DNA of 64,000 nucleotides, from NCBI RefSeq assembly GCF_900156475.1, contig NZ_FTNR01000008.1:124001-188000 (forward strand), written 5' to 3'. Of the stretch, positions 44,760-53,413 are shown piece after piece (position 1 is the first letter of the stretch; every line of letters starts with the position of its first letter). The translations under genes were made by a program, and so were the position numbers. This DNA is from Natronorubrum thiooxidans. Lineage in GTDB: Archaea > Halobacteriota > Halobacteria > Halobacteriales > Natrialbaceae. A model generated the notes under the pieces. It searched no databases and was not told the origin of the DNA. It saw nothing but the letters and a program-made list of their open reading frames with translations.

Positions 44760-47700
44760 TGGTCGTCACCTCGTGGCTCGTCGGCTGTGTCCGGTTCGAT
44801 ACCGCCGTCGCTCGCCGTCGGCGCTTGGGTAGTCGCCCCCGACATCGCAAAGGAGACGTCCGGGCCGAAGTATCGCGTCCAGAACACCAACATCGCCGGG
44901 AGGACGATAACGCTCGCGAGGAACGCGTACGTGATCGTCAGGCCGGTGATGATCCCGAACTGCCGGAGCACGGGCAGGATGGCAAAGGCGAGGGTACCAA
45001 AGCCACCGACGGTCGTCGCGGCACTGCCGAGCAGCGCACCCCCGGTTCCCGTCACGGTCGTCTGCATCGCCGACCAGACGTTGCCCTGTCGCTCGAGTTC
45101 GAGCGTATACCGGGCGCTGACGTGGATGCTGTAGGCGACGCCGAGCCCGACCGTGAGGCTGGTGATCATCCCCGTCAACACGTTAAACGGCATGCCGATG
45201 AGATACATCGTTCCAAGGATCCAGCTCACCGAAAACGCGACCGGCAACAGCGTCACGGCCCCGAGCGTCGCGCTGTTTCCGGTCAGCCGGTAGGCGACTG
45301 TGAGGAACACGAAGACGGCCACGAGCGTGATCAGCAGGCTCTGAAGCACCGTCTCGAGCAGGTCCTGCTCGACGATGTAGCTCACGATGGGGTCGCCAGT
45401 CGCGATCGCGTTCAGTTCACCAGGTCCGGCGTCGATGTTGCGCTGATCGCCGGTGCCGCTGGCGTCGAGTTGGCCCGCAATGGCGCGCATGTCGTCGGTC
45501 GTCTGGTCGAAGCCAACATCGCCACGGGTAGCGATAATCAACCGCGCCGACTCGTACTCACCGTCATCAGTCCGGTAGAGGACGGTGCTTGCGCCGGCTT
45601 CGTTGACCTCGAACAGGTCGTCGTACAGCGCTTCGACGTTCTGGTCAGGGACGTCGTCGCCGTCCGTATCGGCAGCGTGGAACGACTCGTTGAACGACTC
45701 GTTTTGAGCCGCCGTCTCTTCCATTACCGACAGCGGTCCTCGAACGTCCGCCTCGCCGTTCGCGAGCGTGTAGACGGAATCGGTTGCAGCTGCTTCGTCC
45801 TGTGCGTCGGCGATCTGCTGTAAGCTGTCGTCGTCGGAAATATCCCCTTCGATGAGTATCTGCGCTTGCGTGTCATCCCGCTGGAAGTTTTCGTTGACGA
45901 AATCAAGATCATTTTTCGCCTGATACTCGCCAGGAGCCATCCCAGCCGGGAGGTTCTCGGTCCAGGCGGGCGGGCTCTCAGCGAGGAAGTCCTCCTCGTT
46001 GAAACTGGTATCGACCTCGCTCGCGCCGTAAACACCGCCGGCAGTGAGCAACAGCGCCACAACCAGAATAACGAGCGGTGCCTTTCGTGCCGCGGTCGAC
46101 CCGAGCGTGAGGGCACTGGCGAAACGCCCCCCACCGGTTCCGAACGCGCGCTTCTGTCGGCTCCAGCCGCGTGCCTCGAGTGCCGAGTCGATCTCGACTT
46201 TGAGGGCGGGGATCAGCGCGCCGAAGATGATCAGGGCCGCAATGATCCCGATGGAGCTGACGATCCCGAACTCCCGAATGGGACCGATCGGGCTGACGAG
46301 ATTTGCGAGGAAGCCAATTGCAGTGGTGGCCGTCACCCAGATGAGCGCGACGCCGACGCCTGCCAGCGCGATGGTCATCGATCCGCGGACGGTACCCGAT
46401 ATCCCGTCCAGTTCGCGTTGCTCGCGGGTCGCGTCGCTTCCCGCTCGCTCATCCAAGACCCGTTGGGTCTCGCGTTGCTCTCGATGGCGCATAAAGACGT
46501 GAATCGCGTAGTCGATCGAGAGCCCGATCAGTAACACCGGCACCGCGATCATCATCTGGTTGAAGGCGATTCCGGCCCAGCCCATGAAGCCGAACGTCCA
46601 GACGAGCACGGCGAGGATGCCAACGACGCCCAGCGCGATGTCGAGTGGATCGCGGTAGGCGACCGACAGTGCGATCACGACGAACAACAGCGCGAGCGGG
46701 CCGACGATCGCGAGACTGTCGCCCATCGACCGTTCGATCTCGTCGTTGATGATCCCGAACCCGAAGACGAGATACTCCTGTTCGTTCTGGTTGGCGAGGT
46801 CACGAAGATCGAGTTGGGCGTCGAGCGACGGACTGGAGCCACCGCCACCCATCCCCATCTGATCGCCAGCCATCTGCTGGGAGACCAGCGTCATGCGAGC
46901 GTCGGCATCGGTCGTGCCGGGCTCGTAGGACGTCGGCATGAACGCCAACCCAGCCCCGCCGTTGTCGCCGTCGTCGGACAGCGTCTGGACGAGTACCTCC
47001 TCGAACTCTTCCTCATTGAGGTCCTCGAGCGCCTCGATCTGTGCCTCAAGCGACGGTCGCTCGTCGCCGCTCTCCTCGAGTGCTCGCTGATCGTCCTCGA
47101 GCTGAGCTGAGTCTTCTTCGAGCGCCTGCTGGTCCGCTTCGAGCCGGTCTGCGTCCTCCTCGAGTTGCGCGTACTCGTCTTCGAGGACGCCGACCGTCGC
47201 GCCGGCGTACACGTCCTCGAGCGCCTCGGTCAGCTCCTGATAGTCGTCGGCGACTTCGGGATCGCTGGCCGGATCGTCATACTGTTGCTCGAGCGCCCAA
47301 CGATCGGCCTCGATCTCTCGAGCCTGGGTCGCTTGCGATTCGTACTCGGCGGTCTGCTCGTCGTCGAGGTCGGCTGCCTGTGCTGTCTGGGCGATCGTGC
47401 CGTTGATTTCGGCCGCAGTTCCCGCGGCGGCCTCGGTCTCACCGTTTGCCAGCTGGGCCTGGCGCTGGCGTTCGAGTGCGACCGTCTCGTTGAGCCCGTC
47501 CTCGAGCGTCTCGCTTCTGGCCTCGAGGGCGGCCTCACGCTGTTCGAGCTCTGCACCTCGCTGTTCGAGGTCTTCACCCCGCTGTTCGAGTTCGGCCCCT
47601 CGCTCCTCGAGGTCGGCAATCTGTTCGTTGGTGATCGCCGTAATCGCGACGAGGTTCTCGACGCCGGTGATCGAGTCGTTCTCGACGAGCGTCGCATTGA

Positions 47701-48010
47701 TCGACTCGTTGGCGTGAATCTCCTGTTGGAACTCGAGTGACTCGAGCAGTGACTCCTGTGTCAGGACGTCATCGCCTCTCGCGATCAGCTGTACTGCAGT
47801 CGTATTTTCGTCACCTTCGGCGTCGAATCGATCGTCGATATCCTCGAGCGCTTCGGCCTCCGGCGAGTCGCCTTCGAACTGCGCGAGCGAGGAGTCGTCG
47901 TCGACCATCGGCATTCCCGCACCCACGAGTGCCGTCGTCAACAGCAGGGCAACGATCACGACTCGAGAATGCGTGGTCACGACATCCGAGAGACGATTCG
48001 GGATGCTCAT
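44756..48010 (-). CDS. RND/MMPL-family exporter with large extracellular coiled-coil insert
   Basis: 1084 residues, two-fold RND architecture. First helix at about 14-33; a large extracytoplasmic loop follows, with long heptad stretches at about 129-170 (repeating LEQRGAELEQR-type units) and about 268-320 (LEEDADRLEADQQALEEDSA). The first helix bundle is at about 435-605 (sterol-sensing/MMPL core GLSIDYAIHVFMRHREQ), then a second loop about 680-885 and a second bundle about 895-1055 (LTVGLGVAYSIHVSARYTLE). Archaeal MMPL proteins export lipids or hydrophobic compounds by ion antiport; the substrate is unknown. The operon continues with a TrmB-type regulator. Confidence 0.88.
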   Translation of the reverse strand: MSIPNRLSDVVTTHSRVVIVALLLTTALVGAGMPMVDDDSSLAQFEGDSPEAEALEDIDDRFDAEGDENTTAVQLIARGDDVLTQESLLESLEFQQEIHANESINATLVENDSITGVENLVAITAITNEQIADLEERGAELEQRGEDLEQRGAELEQREAALEARSETLEDGLNETVALERQRQAQLANGETEAAAGTAAEINGTIAQTAQAADLDDEQTAEYESQATQAREIEADRWALEQQYDDPASDPEVADDYQELTEALEDVYAGATVGVLEDEYAQLEEDADRLEADQQALEEDSAQLEDDQRALEESGDERPSLEAQIEALEDLNEEEFEEVLVQTLSDDGDNGGAGLAFMPTSYEPGTTDADARMTLVSQQMAGDQMGMGGGGSSPSLDAQLDLRDLANQNEQEYLVFGFGIINDEIERSMGDSLAIVGPLALLFVVIALSVAYRDPLDIALGVVGILAVLVWTFGFMGWAGIAFNQMMIAVPVLLIGLSIDYAIHVFMRHREQRETQRVLDERAGSDATREQRELDGISGTVRGSMTIALAGVGVALIWVTATTAIGFLANLVSPIGPIREFGIVSSIGIIAALIIFGALIPALKVEIDSALEARGWSRQKRAFGTGGGRFASALTLGSTAARKAPLVILVVALLLTAGGVYGASEVDTSFNEEDFLAESPPAWTENLPAGMAPGEYQAKNDLDFVNENFQRDDTQAQILIEGDISDDDSLQQIADAQDEAAATDSVYTLANGEADVRGPLSVMEETAAQNESFNESFHAADTDGDDVPDQNVEALYDDLFEVNEAGASTVLYRTDDGEYESARLIIATRGDVGFDQTTDDMRAIAGQLDASGTGDQRNIDAGPGELNAIATGDPIVSYIVEQDLLETVLQSLLITLVAVFVFLTVAYRLTGNSATLGAVTLLPVAFSVSWILGTMYLIGMPFNVLTGMITSLTVGLGVAYSIHVSARYTLELERQGNVWSAMQTTVTGTGGALLGSAATTVGGFGTLAFAILPVLRQFGIITGLTITYAFLASVIVLPAMLVFWTRYFGPDVSFAMSGATTQAPTASDGGIEPDTADEPRGDDQ

Positions 48011-48042
48011 CCACGTATCGCCTCGAAATCCGTCGACTGATG

Positions 48043-48090
48043 TTGTAGGACCATTCTGTTGTTATGATCCTACAAACTACGGGTATATAC
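48043..48090 (-). promoter_or_regulatory. Promoter and candidate operator of the RND-TrmB operon
   Basis: Minus-strand TATA box GTATATACCC (48081-48090) predicts a start of transcription near 48059. The perfect inverted repeat TTGTAGGA (48043-48050)/TCCTACAA (48068-48075), 17 bp apart, straddles that point, the position of a repressor site. The operon's own TrmB-type protein is the natural candidate to bind it. Confidence 0.5.
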
Positions 48091-48325
48091 TTCGTTCGGA
48101 TACCTATGTTAGGTGTGTGCAACGGCCTCATTACACACAGACAACAACATCATCACGCCGGCGATCCGGTCGTTGCACTCGTTTCCGAACTCGAGAGACA
48201 GACCTCTACCCAGCCGTGACGTATCAGTTCGGACCGAATACAACTCATTTTCCTGATCGGTGTATGACAGAATCATGGTTGGGCCTACGACGCACAACAG
48301 CCGAGAGACTGGAGGGAGACCGTAG
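48091..48325. other. Rest of the divergent intergenic region
   Basis: No gene is recognised. It contains the upstream region of the hydrolase gene, including GGAGGGAG (48309-48316), a Shine-Dalgarno sequence about 10 bases before ATG 48326. With the RND promoter it makes up the 315-bp divergent gap. Confidence 0.5.
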
Positions 48326-49321
48326 ATGTGTACGCGATTAGTGTATCTCGGACCCGATGACATCGTGCTCACCGGCCGGTCGATGGACTGGCACGGCGAG
48401 ATCGGAACCAACGTCTGGGTGTTCCCACGCGGAGTGGAGCGAACGGGCAAAGTTGGGCCGAACTCGATCGAGTGGACCGCTGAGTACGGCAGCGTCATCG
48501 CCTCCGCGTACGACATCGCGACGACCGACGGCATGAACGAGGCAGGGCTGGCCGCGAACGTCCTGTGGCTCACCGAATCCGACTACCCCGAGTGGGACGG
48601 CGACGCACCCGGGCTGTCGATCTCGCTGTGGGCGCAGTACGTCCTCGACAACTTCGCGACGGTCGCCGAGGCAGTCGAAACCCACCGGAACGAGGAGTTC
48701 GTCGTCGTTTCCGACGAAATCCCGGACGAAGGCCGACTTGCTACCCTGCACCTGTCACTCTCCGATGCGACGGGAGATAGTGCCATCCTCGAGTACGTCG
48801 ACGGCGAGTTGACGATTCATCACGACCGGGCGTATCAGGTGATGACGAACTCCCCGCCGTTCGACCAGCAACTCGCACTCGACGCCTACTGGTCGGAGAT
48901 CGGTGGCACCGTCATGTTGCCGGGAACGAATCGCCCAGCTGACCGATTCGCCCGCGCGAGTTTCTACGTGGACGCACTCCCACAGACCGCAGACCGTCGA
49001 GCCGCAACGGCGAGCGTCTTCGGCGCGATCCGCAACGTCTCCGTGCCGTACGGAATTAGCACACCGGACGAACCGCACATCTCCTCGACGCGCTGGCGCA
49101 CGGTCGCCGATCACCGAGACCGACGCTACTACTTCGAGTCGGCACTCTCACCGAGCGTCTTCTGGCTGGACCTCGAGGGGCTCGACTTCGACGCCGATGC
49201 CGGCGTTCGGTCGCTGTCACTCGGCGAGCACCAAGCGAACGTCTTCGCTGGCGACGTCGCCGACGACCTCGTCGAGACTGCGCCGTTCGAGTTTCTCGGC
49301 GTCCCCGCTCTCTCGAGTTGA
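48326..49321 (+). CDS. Choloylglycine hydrolase/penicillin V acylase-family Ntn hydrolase
   Basis: 331 residues. After removal of Met1, Cys2 becomes the N-terminal nucleophile, so the start at ATG 48326 (MCTRLVYLG) is fixed by the chemistry; a Shine-Dalgarno sequence GGAGG precedes it. Catalytic residues coincide in number with bile salt hydrolases: Cys2, Arg18, Asp21 (LTGRSMDWHGE) and Asn175 (VMTNSPPF); an Arg at 207 or 210 replaces Arg228. The family hydrolyses amide bonds of conjugated bile salts, penicillin V, N-acyl homoserine lactones or N-acyl ethanolamines. No signal peptide. The natural substrate in a haloarchaeon is unknown; acyl-amide signals or lipids are possible. Confidence 0.88.
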   Translation: MCTRLVYLGPDDIVLTGRSMDWHGEIGTNVWVFPRGVERTGKVGPNSIEWTAEYGSVIASAYDIATTDGMNEAGLAANVLWLTESDYPEWDGDAPGLSISLWAQYVLDNFATVAEAVETHRNEEFVVVSDEIPDEGRLATLHLSLSDATGDSAILEYVDGELTIHHDRAYQVMTNSPPFDQQLALDAYWSEIGGTVMLPGTNRPADRFARASFYVDALPQTADRRAATASVFGAIRNVSVPYGISTPDEPHISSTRWRTVADHRDRRYYFESALSPSVFWLDLEGLDFDADAGVRSLSLGEHQANVFAGDVADDLVETAPFEFLGVPALSS

Positions 49322-49596
49322 TTCCTGCTTTGCTCAGGCACGGCGGCAGTCCGTATCCGTGACGGTTGCGACCGGCCGTTCTTGGGCAGTGGAGCCACTC
49401 GAGCGGTCAGCGATGGCACGAGCACAACAAGTAAATCGATGGCCTCGGCGCTCGAACGGGAACGACAGCACAGACACGGTATCAGAACGAAGTTCAGGCC
49501 GGTCAGAACTGAGGGGACTGTTCTATCAACGACGCTCAGCGAACACCACTCTCCGTCTGTTCGTGTCCCATCGTGGATTCGACTCGCAAGGACTGG

Positions 49597-50346
49597 CTAC
49601 GATTCCACAGTTGGCTCCTCGAGCAGGCTGTCGTCGCCGGGTTTGGGTTTCAGCCGGTCGATCGGCGTGGGTCTCGGCCAGAGATACCGCCACAGGAGGC
49701 CGGCTGCAACGCCGCCGAGCGTAGAGGCGAACATGAACATGACAGCATCGAACGGCTGGATACCTGCGATTCCGGACGTGAAGATCCGCGCGAAGGCGAC
49801 CTGTGGGTTAAGAAACGCCGTCGAAGACGTCGCAATGATCCCCATACCAACAGTAAAGCCCACTGCGAGGCCGATCCAGTCGCTTTCCTGTCTGAGCAGC
49901 GAAATGACGGCCGACACGAGCACGATGGTGCCGACGAACTCGGCAAGCCAGGTGGATGCGGGCCGTTCGACGGCGGAGATCGCAAACACCTCCCAGCCGA
50001 TCGTGCTCACGAAGGTGAGTCCTGCCAGTCCAACGCCAAGCACGCCGCCGAGGAACTGGGCCGGAATGTACTGTCGTGCGGTCTCGGCGTCGACATCACC
50101 GGTCACGACAAGAGCGATCGTAACCGCCGGATTCACGTGGGCACCGCTGATCGGCGCGAGTATCTGAACGATGACAAACAGCCAGCCAGCCGTCGCCAAT
50201 CCGATGAACAACACGCCGATACTCGGTGTCGCTTGCAACATTCCATCGGCGAGCAGCCCCGCCGAGACAATAACGAAGACGAGGGTCGCAGAGCCAAAGC
50301 CCTCCGCGAGGAGTTTCTGTCTGGTTGTGAACTGTTCGGTAGTCAT
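49597..50346 (-). CDS. MIP-family channel (aquaporin/glycerol facilitator type) with NPA and NPQ boxes
   Basis: 249 residues, six membrane helices. The first half-helix motif is canonical (GAHVNPAVT, near residue 71); the second reads FLNPQVAFAR (near 186) with Gln in place of Ala, followed by the conserved selectivity-filter Arg. MIP channels conduct water, glycerol or metalloid hydroxides; the altered second box occurs in some arsenite- and anion-related subgroups but does not decide the substrate. Charged C-terminal tail. No arsenic genes adjoin it. About 270 bp of non-coding sequence separates its end from the preceding convergent gene. Confidence 0.87.
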   Translation of the reverse strand: MTTEQFTTRQKLLAEGFGSATLVFVIVSAGLLADGMLQATPSIGVLFIGLATAGWLFVIVQILAPISGAHVNPAVTIALVVTGDVDAETARQYIPAQFLGGVLGVGLAGLTFVSTIGWEVFAISAVERPASTWLAEFVGTIVLVSAVISLLRQESDWIGLAVGFTVGMGIIATSSTAFLNPQVAFARIFTSGIAGIQPFDAVMFMFASTLGGVAAGLLWRYLWPRPTPIDRLKPKPGDDSLLEEPTVES

Positions 50347-50649
50347 TAGCTATCATAGAGAACAACAAACAACATAAAGAGATACCCAAACCGCCCGATA
50401 GTGGTATTATCCATCTTTCCAGACAATTTCGGACAACTGACTAGTCTCTTCAACCCGGCTGGTTCGCATATCAGTCTGTGAGATGAAACGACAAGAACTC
50501 CCCGACAGTGCTACCCCCCGATCGCGCACGAAAACACGGGGCAACGCATCGATACCGGATCGTCGCTCCCGCTTACTGGTTTCTCGAGCGACCGGTCGTC
50601 GATCGTCGCCGACATCTGAAAAACAGGGTGACGGGTGAGTCGGTGGTGA
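50347..50649. other. Intergenic region without a firm gene
   Basis: AT-rich near the MIP gene start (promoter side). A 51-codon frame at 50483-50638 (MKRQELPDSATPRSR...) is open, but it is basic and serine-rich, unlike haloarchaeal proteins, and I do not call it. Confidence 0.4.
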
Positions 50650-51315
50650 CTACTGTTGCGGTTGGCGTTCCTCGTAGGGCTGGACGACGACGAAGCCTTC
50701 CGTGCCGCTGAACTCGAGTTGATACGTCTCCTCGGACGACTGGCCGATCATGTTCGAGAACGCCTTATCGACGTGGCTACTGGGGGTGACCTCACTCCAG
50801 GCGACGGTCGCACTCGGGTCGGTCCGAACCGGTGGCTGCAACACCAGCGGCGTCCCGTGGGTCGTGATCGCGACGCTGCCCGGACCGACGAGGGAGACGT
50901 TAGTCAACCCGCCCGCCGAAAAGCCGGCGATGCTCTTGATGGTCCTGATCTCGTAGTTCACGCTCGACTCGAACGCGAGGACGTCGTTTCCGTTGACCGA
51001 GATTTCTTCGCCGGCCTCAAGTTCGAGGATCTGGATCTGCTTTTCCTGATCTGCGAGATAGAGGTGGCCGCTGCCGGTCGCCTCCATTACCGGCGTTCCC
51101 TCGCTCGTCGTTTTCTCCTTGAGAAAACCCGTGATCCCGCCCTCGGCGGAGGACTTGCCCTCGAACGAGACGTCGCCGCTGTAGGCGATCATCGAGCCCG
51201 CCTTCGCGATCACCGAGCCGTCGAGGTCGATATCGAGGAGCTTGCTGTTCTCGAGTTGAAACGTCTCGCCGCCTGCTTTCGGTTCGTTCGTCGTAACGAA
51301 TTCGTCGACATTCAT
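50650..51315 (-). CDS. AIM24-family protein
   Basis: 221 residues of the TRAP-like beta-helix fold shared by AIM24 and bacterial relatives. Recognisable repeats are FQLENSKLLDIDLDGSVIAKAGSMIAYSG, SGHLYLADQEKQIQILELE, VNGNDVLAFESSVNYEIRTI and GGLTNVSLVGPGSVAITTHG. Mitochondrial AIM24 helps organise cristae; the prokaryotic role is unknown and may be membrane- or envelope-related. No membrane segment. Start ATG 51315. Monocistronic. Confidence 0.9.
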   Translation of the reverse strand: MNVDEFVTTNEPKAGGETFQLENSKLLDIDLDGSVIAKAGSMIAYSGDVSFEGKSSAEGGITGFLKEKTTSEGTPVMEATGSGHLYLADQEKQIQILELEAGEEISVNGNDVLAFESSVNYEIRTIKSIAGFSAGGLTNVSLVGPGSVAITTHGTPLVLQPPVRTDPSATVAWSEVTPSSHVDKAFSNMIGQSSEETYQLEFSGTEGFVVVQPYEERQPQQ

Positions 51316-51842
51316 GATACGTGAGCCATTCGGCCCTATCGACGTGCATTGCAGGACGTCGTGAAATACTTATCCGTCGGTCCGTCGACTCGAGTGTGCT
51401 GACTCGAGCGGCGTGACGGCTTCGTGACTCGGGTGGACTTGGCACTCGAGTTACACAGTCTCTCCATAGTGATCTGTTTAGCACTCGCAGAAATACCCGT
51501 ACGGCGTAAGATCATGGTCGGGTCGGTCGTTCTGGTCGGCGTCCTGTACGTTGTCACGCTGTTGATAATCGGCAGTAGGTTCAAGCCGGACACGATCGGT
51601 CCAACGTTTCGGAGAGACCTCCGACCGAATCGCCGAGCGAACGACCGTCCCGGTCGTGGTTGGTCACCGAGCGATAACTGAACCGAAGGACCGATGGCAC
51701 CACTGACAGTCGATCAGATGTGCAGTAGCTGGGAGTGGCAACTATCGGTCCAACCCGTCGTAAATCAGGGGCCTCGAGACTCAGATATCAACGTCTATCC
51801 ACAGCGTTGACGACGATGAAAAACGATCGACACCGGCCGTGC
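51316..51842. other. Intergenic region with a possible very small membrane protein
   Basis: Mostly non-coding. The AIM24 promoter region contains a TATA-like box near 51367-51373 (minus sense). A 55-codon frame from ATG 51514 to 51681 would encode one hydrophobic helix (VVLVGVLYVVTLLIIG) followed by a basic Arg/Pro-rich tail; it might be a real small membrane protein but has no other support. Confidence 0.35.
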
Positions 51843-53240
51843 TCAGTTGGTGGACTTAGCGTCCCGGTTCAGGGAGAACAGGGCCGCTGGATCGTACTCG
51901 TCTTTCAACGCGATCAACCGTTCGTAGGCCGGCCCGAACGTGGTCTGCAGCGCGGCCTCGCCTCCTTCGAAAAAGCCCGGAAAGTTCAGGTAGAACGAGC
52001 CGTCCGAAAACTGCCGCATGTCGGCGATGCAATCGCGCACCCACTCGATGTTAGCATCGTCGTTCGCGGGATCCTCCCAGTTTGCCTCGATTCCGAGGAG
52101 AAACGGCGCGTGTCGGCCGGCGAACGCGCTATCTTCGAGGTCGACGTCCATGACCGCGCCACCCAGCTCCCAGACGTCGACGGTCGAGAGGGGTGACGGT
52201 GCGGTCTCCGCCCAGTAGCAGATTCGCTCGATGGCGGACTCGGTGAGCCCATCGAGATAGAGGGATTTCCAGTAGTATCGCATCCCGTCCGGGTAATCCT
52301 CGTCGAGGATCTGCTGAAACTCGACATAGGGTAACGTCGCGCTGAAGTCGGCAATCGGTTCGTCGAGTTCCCGTAACGGTGCGAGCGCCTCCTCGCCATC
52401 TTCGGGCGATCCCGCGTAACACCCCAGAAAGCCGATCTTGAGGTCGTCCACCACATCGTCGGCGAAAAGCTCCTCGTCGGGCATCACACCAGTTGACGAG
52501 AGCGTGGTAACGTCGTCGGATGCTGTCGAGACATATTCGCGATACGCCCGCAGACACTCGGCCGCTCGCTCCCCCGGATAGAGCACGAAACAGGTCGCCA
52601 CCTCCGGTCCGACGGGGTGGAGTTCGAACTCGAAGCCCGTCACGACCCCGAGGCCACCGCCACCGCCACGCAATCCCCAGAACAACTCCTCGTTCTCGTC
52701 GGTGCTGGCAGTGAGGTACCGGCCGTCCGCGGTGACGACGTCCACGGAGCGGAGGTTATCACAGCTCAGGCCATACTTGCACCGAAGGTGTCCGATACCG
52801 CCGCCGAGGGTAAGCCCTGCGACGCCGGTCTTCGAGACGACGCCACCCGGCGTCGCCAGGCCGAACGCCTGGGTCTCGTGATCGACGTCGGCCCACGTGG
52901 CACCGCCCTGGATCCACGCCGTGCGTTCTTCGGGGTCGACCCATACACCTCGCATCTCCGAGAGGTCGATTACGAGGCCATCGTCACACACGGCCGTGCC
53001 GGCGACGTTGTGACCGCCGCCTCGGACAGCCACACGAAGATCGTTCTCGCAGGCGAATTCGACTGCACGGATAACGTCCGCCGTGCCTCGACAGCGAGCG
53101 ATCAGCTTGGGATACGCATCGATCATCCCGTTCCAGACTGCGCGGGCATCGTCGTAGTCGGCGTCACCGGGACGAATCACATCCCCGTATTCGCCGGTTC
53201 GAAACTGCTCAATCTGTTCGTCGATAGTTGATTGGGTCAT
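51843..53240 (-). CDS. FAD-linked oxidase, berberine-bridge-enzyme type
   Basis: 465 residues from ATG 53240; a longer frame upstream lacks similarity. FAD-binding PCMH-type N-terminal domain: VAVRGGGHNVAGTA with His77 as the probable covalent flavin attachment site, IQGGATWADVDHE, and LTLGGGIGHLRCKYGLSCDN. The cysteine that forms the second flavin bond in bicovalent members is not at its usual place (the stretch reads GVVSKTGVAG). The C-terminal BBE motif YDPAALFSLNRDA is present. It oxidises an alcohol, sugar or alkaloid-like substrate with oxygen. It is divergent from a regulator gene, which probably controls it. Confidence 0.88.
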   Translation of the reverse strand: MTQSTIDEQIEQFRTGEYGDVIRPGDADYDDARAVWNGMIDAYPKLIARCRGTADVIRAVEFACENDLRVAVRGGGHNVAGTAVCDDGLVIDLSEMRGVWVDPEERTAWIQGGATWADVDHETQAFGLATPGGVVSKTGVAGLTLGGGIGHLRCKYGLSCDNLRSVDVVTADGRYLTASTDENEELFWGLRGGGGGLGVVTGFEFELHPVGPEVATCFVLYPGERAAECLRAYREYVSTASDDVTTLSSTGVMPDEELFADDVVDDLKIGFLGCYAGSPEDGEEALAPLRELDEPIADFSATLPYVEFQQILDEDYPDGMRYYWKSLYLDGLTESAIERICYWAETAPSPLSTVDVWELGGAVMDVDLEDSAFAGRHAPFLLGIEANWEDPANDDANIEWVRDCIADMRQFSDGSFYLNFPGFFEGGEAALQTTFGPAYERLIALKDEYDPAALFSLNRDAKSTN

Positions 53241-53413
53241 ATATACCCGAACGGCTCCTGCGCTGTTAGCCTCATTCAGTGACACACGTTCGGCGGGATG
53301 CACACAGTTTCAGGTCGTGAGATGCCTCTCGGTTCGCGTGCACGATAGAGCTACAACCCATGCTATCCTTTATCAAAGTGGTGAGTTCCATGGTGCTCTA
53401 CAACGATGAACAA

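Noticed and set aside
49322-49596. Open frames between the hydrolase and the MIP channel as a possible gene remnant
   Set aside because: No frame has a recognisable domain, and the fragments are basic shadows; nothing supports a pseudogene.
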